A stretch of 64,000 nucleotides of DNA from PALSA-1296 sp038210275 (GTDB taxonomy: Bacteria; Bacteroidota; Ignavibacteria; Palsa-1295). The stretch covers positions 1-64,000 of the forward strand of contig JBBQWV010000005.1 of assembly GCA_038210275.1 (NCBI GenBank). Reading direction: 5' to 3'. The notes below the pieces were generated by a model. The model worked only from the letters and a program-made list of their open reading frames with translations. It made no database searches and was not told where the DNA came from. Shown piece after piece: positions 60,794 to 64,000 of this stretch; positions within the stretch are counted from its first letter, which is position 1, and the number at the start of each line of letters is the position of its first letter. A program made the translations under genes and the position numbers.

Positions 60794-60822
60794 AAAGGCA
60801 AGTGATGAACTTGCCTTTTTTT
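60794..60822 (+). terminator. Intrinsic terminator after the M3 peptidase gene
   Basis: AAAGGCAAG (60794-60802) pairs with CTTGCCTTT (60810-60818) around the 7-base loop TGATGAA, followed by a run of T up to 60822. It lies 21 bases after the peptidase stop. Confidence 0.85.
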
Positions 60823-60897
60823 ATTGCCAGAATTTAATTAGGCGGGATTCTTCACGGCATATTTATTCGTTCAATTCCTTATATTACATTTTTCTAT

Positions 60898-61725
60898 ATG
60901 CTCACATTCGATCCATCGGAAATTCCGTCTCAGGAAACGCATCGCTTACTCCTTGGCGGGATTGCTCCGCGTCCTATAGCTTTTGTTGGGACAGTTGATA
61001 AGGATGGTCATCCGAATCTTTCACCCTTCAGTTTTTTTAATGCTTTTGGCGTTAATCCTCCCGTTATTTGTTTTAGTCCCGCTTATGCAGGTAGAACCGG
61101 TAAGCCGAAAGACACCCTCTTAAATATTCTTGAAACGAAAGAGTGCACCGTATCAATCGTGACATACGATATGGTTAGGCAAGCAAGCCTTGCCTCAGCA
61201 CCATTTGAACGAGGGATTGATGAATTCGTCAAAGCGGGGTTTACGAAATTGCCAAGCCAAAAGGTTAAGCCTTTTGGAGTAGCTGAGAGTCCCTTTGTCA
61301 TGGAAGCAAAGCTCCTGAAGCATATTGATTTTGGCGGCAAACCCGGAAGCGCAAATATGCTTGTTTGTGAGGTCTTGCTTATTCGTGTCTCCGAGGATAT
61401 CCTAAATGAGAAAGGCTCGATAGACCCCCGTAAGATCGATCAGGTTGCACGAATGGGCGGAATTTGGTACACAAGAGCGGCTCAGGGTCTTTTTGAGCTT
61501 CCACAGCCTTCTACAGTCCTCCCAGGCTTTGACCAATTGCCTGACGAGATTCGCAAAAGCCCATACCTGAGCGGACATGATCTTGCGAAACTACTCGAAG
61601 TTGACTTGGTCCCTCAAATCTCTCCAACTACCGACCCCTCTACCTTCGAAGACCGTCATCTCCGAGCCAAAGAATTGATCGAGAACGACGATATTCACGA
61701 AGCTTGGAAAGTGCTAATCTCCTGA
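60898..61725 (+). CDS. Flavin reductase-like domain protein (FMN-binding split barrel)
   Basis: 275 residues. The N-terminal LLLGGIAPRPIAFVGTVDKDGHPNLSPFSFFNA is the signature of the flavin reductase/FMN-binding split-barrel family; further landmarks are TLLNILETKECTVSIV and the ending of the core at GGIWYTRA. A C-terminal 60-residue extension (LPDEIRKSPYLSGHDLAKLL ... RAKELIENDDIHEAWKVLI) is helical and has no counterpart I know. Proteins of this type bind FMN and often act as oxygenase partners. Alone between two terminators. Confidence 0.85.
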   Translation: MLTFDPSEIPSQETHRLLLGGIAPRPIAFVGTVDKDGHPNLSPFSFFNAFGVNPPVICFSPAYAGRTGKPKDTLLNILETKECTVSIVTYDMVRQASLASAPFERGIDEFVKAGFTKLPSQKVKPFGVAESPFVMEAKLLKHIDFGGKPGSANMLVCEVLLIRVSEDILNEKGSIDPRKIDQVARMGGIWYTRAAQGLFELPQPSTVLPGFDQLPDEIRKSPYLSGHDLAKLLEVDLVPQISPTTDPSTFEDRHLRAKELIENDDIHEAWKVLIS

Positions 61726-61809
61726 TTGCCTTTATTGGTTTCGGCAATTTGAATTATCCAGGGAAAGGCATTGCCTGACCCCTACAAATCAAAATTCATT
61801 AAACGAAAG

Positions 61810-61839
61810 AACCCCTGTCCTAATTGGACAGGGGTTTTT
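61810..61839. terminator. Intrinsic terminator, probably bidirectional
   Basis: AACCCCTGTCC (61810-61820) and GGACAGGGGTT (61826-61836) form an 11-bp stem with a 5-base loop and TTTTT on the plus strand. It lies between the convergent flavin reductase gene (stop 61725) and the repeat-protein gene (stop 61955, minus), so it can serve both, though the minus-strand tail is a weaker T-run. Confidence 0.85.
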
Positions 61840-61954
61840 CTGAACTCTCTCTGACGGTAAAAAAAAATTGTGTATTGAACAGAATATCCCGGCTGAGTTC
61901 TCGGAGCGACAAAATTAGTTACTCCGAGATCTCATGCCGTGGAACGTCGTTCAA

Positions 61955-64000
61955 TTATGGTGTCATAATCGTGATTTGTACCTGATTATTGTCGAGTGCT
62001 GCGGATGACTCAACAGTAATATTAGCACCTGCTATGGTTACCCATAGTTGACCTGTCGGAACTCCTACATTATGATTAAGGTAGGTAGCTGTAACTCCTG
62101 ACTGGTTATTTACAAAGAACACGTAGTTCGGGTTAGGTACAACTGAACCTGCATTGAATGTGACAGCGCCACCGCCATTCGGGCCTGTACCCGGAATGAG
62201 GTTAAGCTTCCATACCTGCATCGTACCAATTCTTCCTGAACCGCTAACACTTGGCAATGTTACAGCGACTGCAGCCGGGCTAGCCGAGCTGGAGATTGTT
62301 GTAGCATTTGCGGCAGTGCTGATCGTCATCGAAACGTTTGCCTGAATCGTTTGGAAGTTCGAAATATTGCTATTCGCATTTCCATTGATATTATCAGCAT
62401 TGAACGTTGTATTACCACCGGTGAAGGTAGCATTACCAGTCTGTGTAAGAATGCCGGTCAAGTTGTTATTCGGTGCGGTCAATGTATTGCTCGAACCTGC
62501 GCCAACTGCCGTGATGGTGTTGGTGGCATTTGTGCCGATAGCAGAAAGTGCATTCGTAGATCCGTTACCGGTTACATTCAAGGAGTTTGTGAAACCCTGA
62601 ATAACGTTGGCACTTGTTCCTGCATTACCTAAGCTATTATTAGTAGCAGCTGCAGATGTACCAAGCTGTGTATTACCTGTTGAACCAAGTGTACCGTTAA
62701 CCTGTGTATTCAAGAACTGGGCTGTACCCAATGTCTGTGTAATGCTTCCGACATGAGCAGTAGAACCATTGATCGTGGTTGGTCCGTTGATCGTCACTGC
62801 ATTTCCCGTAATCGAAGCAGCACCTGTTGTGTTGCCGGCAGTGAATGTTGAACCCGGTGACGAAGCAAGCGTCGTATTACCAGTTGAGCTCAATGTTCCT
62901 GTGATTGCTGAAGAGAGCAATGTGTTGGAAGCAAAGCCATTCAAAGTTGTCTGAGTCAAAGCATCAGCCACAGTGATAGCCAATGTATTGTTGGCACACC
63001 AAGGGCTAAGAGTCTGAACCTGTATATTGCTTGCGCAGAAGGTTGCTGAGGCAGGAATAGTCAATGAGCTATTAACCCAAAGATTATTAACCGTAGCATT
63101 ATTAAGGTTCGACCATCCTGTTACTTGGAAGTCACCATTGATGATCTCTTCAAAGTCAGCAGGAACAACAAATCCAGCTGGTACTCCGCTCGGTCCGATC
63201 GGAGGATTCAGATTTGCTACGCCATTAACGATGACTTTATTACCATTGGTAAACGGTACCGAACCGAAGTTTGATATTCCGTTGAAGAGGTTAGAGCTTC
63301 CAGAAGCACCGTAGATGTTCGATGTGCTTGCTGAACCTATAGTAAGGTTTCCAGTGCTACCCAATGTTCCATTGACCTGCAGCGGTCCGTTAATTGTATT
63401 GCTCGATCCGGTAATAACATTTGTGCTTGATGCAGTACCGATCGTATTGGCAGATGCACCGACAGTACCGATATTATTCGTACCTGCCTGAATGCTATTC
63501 GTACCTGATCCACCTACACCAATGGTGTTCGTTGAAGAACCACCTGTACCAATGTTATTCGCTTGACCAGTTGTCGTTCCAATGTTATTCGTTGCCGCAT
63601 TCACATTGTTTGTCGTACCGGTAAGGTTATTTGTACCACCGGCAAGATTATTGATCGTCGTTACAGTACCACCGATCGTGTTCGTCGCACCTGCAACAGT
63701 ACCAAAATTATTGGTTGTTCCACCACCGATCTGCGCGTTACCGCCAGACTGTGTGAATGTACCCGTTACTGTGGTGTTAAGGAACGAAGCTGTTGTACCA
63801 GGAGCAGCCTGAGTAATGTTGCCATTAAATGTGCTGTTTCCATTTACAATATGCGTTCCATTGAAAGTTGTTGTTCCGTTAACAGTGTTAACGCTTGTAG
63901 CATTACCAATGTTATTGATCGAGCCAGCAGGTGATGTACCGACATTATTAGTCGTTGCATTCACGTTGTTGGTCAAACCGGAAATGGTATTGGTTGAGAT
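61955..64000 (-). CDS. Asn/Thr/Gly-rich beta-repeat protein, C-terminal part (continues right of window)
   Basis: The frame stays open to the last base (codon ATC at 64000), so this is the 3' part of a longer gene; at least 681 residues are visible. The sequence is almost only N, T, G, S, I, V. From about residue 1 to 220 short units like NNIGT, NTIG and NTVNG recur every 10-12 residues (NNIGTTTGQANNIGTGGS, NTIGVGGSGTNSI). Later there are longer modules beginning GTLGSTGN at two places. The last 110 residues differ (VTLPSVSGSGRIGTMQVWKL, GQLWVTIAGANITVESSA) and look like a compact C-terminal domain. The layout suits a beta-helical adhesin or phage-tail-fibre-like protein. No signal peptide visible because the N-terminus is missing. 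Confidence 0.72.
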   Translation of the reverse strand: MSTNTISGLTNNVNATTNNVGTSPAGSINNIGNATSVNTVNGTTTFNGTHIVNGNSTFNGNITQAAPGTTASFLNTTVTGTFTQSGGNAQIGGGTTNNFGTVAGATNTIGGTVTTINNLAGGTNNLTGTTNNVNAATNNIGTTTGQANNIGTGGSSTNTIGVGGSGTNSIQAGTNNIGTVGASANTIGTASSTNVITGSSNTINGPLQVNGTLGSTGNLTIGSASTSNIYGASGSSNLFNGISNFGSVPFTNGNKVIVNGVANLNPPIGPSGVPAGFVVPADFEEIINGDFQVTGWSNLNNATVNNLWVNSSLTIPASATFCASNIQVQTLSPWCANNTLAITVADALTQTTLNGFASNTLLSSAITGTLSSTGNTTLASSPGSTFTAGNTTGAASITGNAVTINGPTTINGSTAHVGSITQTLGTAQFLNTQVNGTLGSTGNTQLGTSAAATNNSLGNAGTSANVIQGFTNSLNVTGNGSTNALSAIGTNATNTITAVGAGSSNTLTAPNNNLTGILTQTGNATFTGGNTTFNADNINGNANSNISNFQTIQANVSMTISTAANATTISSSASPAAVAVTLPSVSGSGRIGTMQVWKLNLIPGTGPNGGGAVTFNAGSVVPNPNYVFFVNNQSGVTATYLNHNVGVPTGQLWVTIAGANITVESSAALDNNQVQITIMTP

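Noticed and set aside
62351..63934. Plus-strand ORFs in the repeat region (for example 62351-62632, 63563-63934)
   Set aside because: Shadows of the low-complexity minus-strand gene; composed of Val/Arg/Cys-rich strings typical of antisense reading of Asn/Thr codons.
61955..64000. CRISPR-like periodic repeats
   Set aside because: The repeated units vary in length, carry no unique spacers and stay in one open reading frame, so they are protein repeats.

Overview
The window reads as chromosomal DNA of a Gram-negative member of the Bacteroidota/Ignavibacteriota/Kapaibacteriota (FCB) branch. Evidence: C-terminal type IX secretion (T9SS) sorting domains, choice-of-anchor-D-like repeats in a secreted protein, an outer-membrane assembly gene (bamA), a heptose kinase for LPS, and two copies of a TTG-N20-TATATTTG promoter, which fits the TAnnTTTG -7 box known for Bacteroidota. 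TTG starts are frequent. I see no tRNA, rRNA or CRISPR array.

Layout. 1-2478: accessory end. The tip of an IS3-family element abuts a 5'-truncated gene of unknown function, followed by a papain/C39-like cysteine-protease-like protein. 2643-20558: core and envelope genes (uppS, bamA, a fumarylacetoacetate hydrolase-family enzyme, two lipoproteins, an EamA exporter, a phosphate transporter with its PhoU-like partner, a 1233-residue T9SS cargo protein, aspartokinase, birA-coaX-nadC, heptose kinase). 20931-22729: a three-gene AT-rich island headed by a TIGR04255-family protein. 22957-43016: a roughly 20 kb exopolysaccharide/O-antigen locus of fifteen genes on one strand, with sugar-nucleotide enzymes, export (SLBB, Wzi, chain-length regulator), flippase, polymerase/ligase, glycosyltransferases and an initiating phosphoglycosyltransferase. 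43066-45542: secreted proteins. 45942-50497: accA, a thioesterase, a HicB-like small protein and priA. 50508-60772: small Cys-rich protein, hydrolase, OmpA/PD40 protein, a tightly packed GNAT-GrpB-methyltransferase-ABM-DinB operon, outer-membrane protein, apt, a COG4705 membrane protein and an M3 peptidase. 60898-64000: flavin reductase and the 3' part of a long Asn/Thr/Gly repeat protein running off the right edge.

The most unusual structure lies between the genes. (1) An approximately 165-bp element occurs twice, upstream of the heptose kinase (20636-20801, minus) and upstream of accA (45605-45769, plus). Each copy has the same promoter with identical 20-nt spacing, a hairpin whose arms differ in sequence but stay paired (covariation), a conserved AAAGGAG, and then a conserved block that can encode VLIYKGLTGAS in both. 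(2) Five copies of a long interrupted palindrome (GTCATTGCGAGG...GAAGCAATCT...) are scattered in the window; one covers the start of bamA and would add 41 residues before its signal peptide. (3) The leader of the polysaccharide locus holds nested complementary segments that could form a pseudoknot or a two-state switch.

All functional calls rest on motifs read by eye in the translated sequence. No database search was run, and family names I recalled rather than verified are marked as such.
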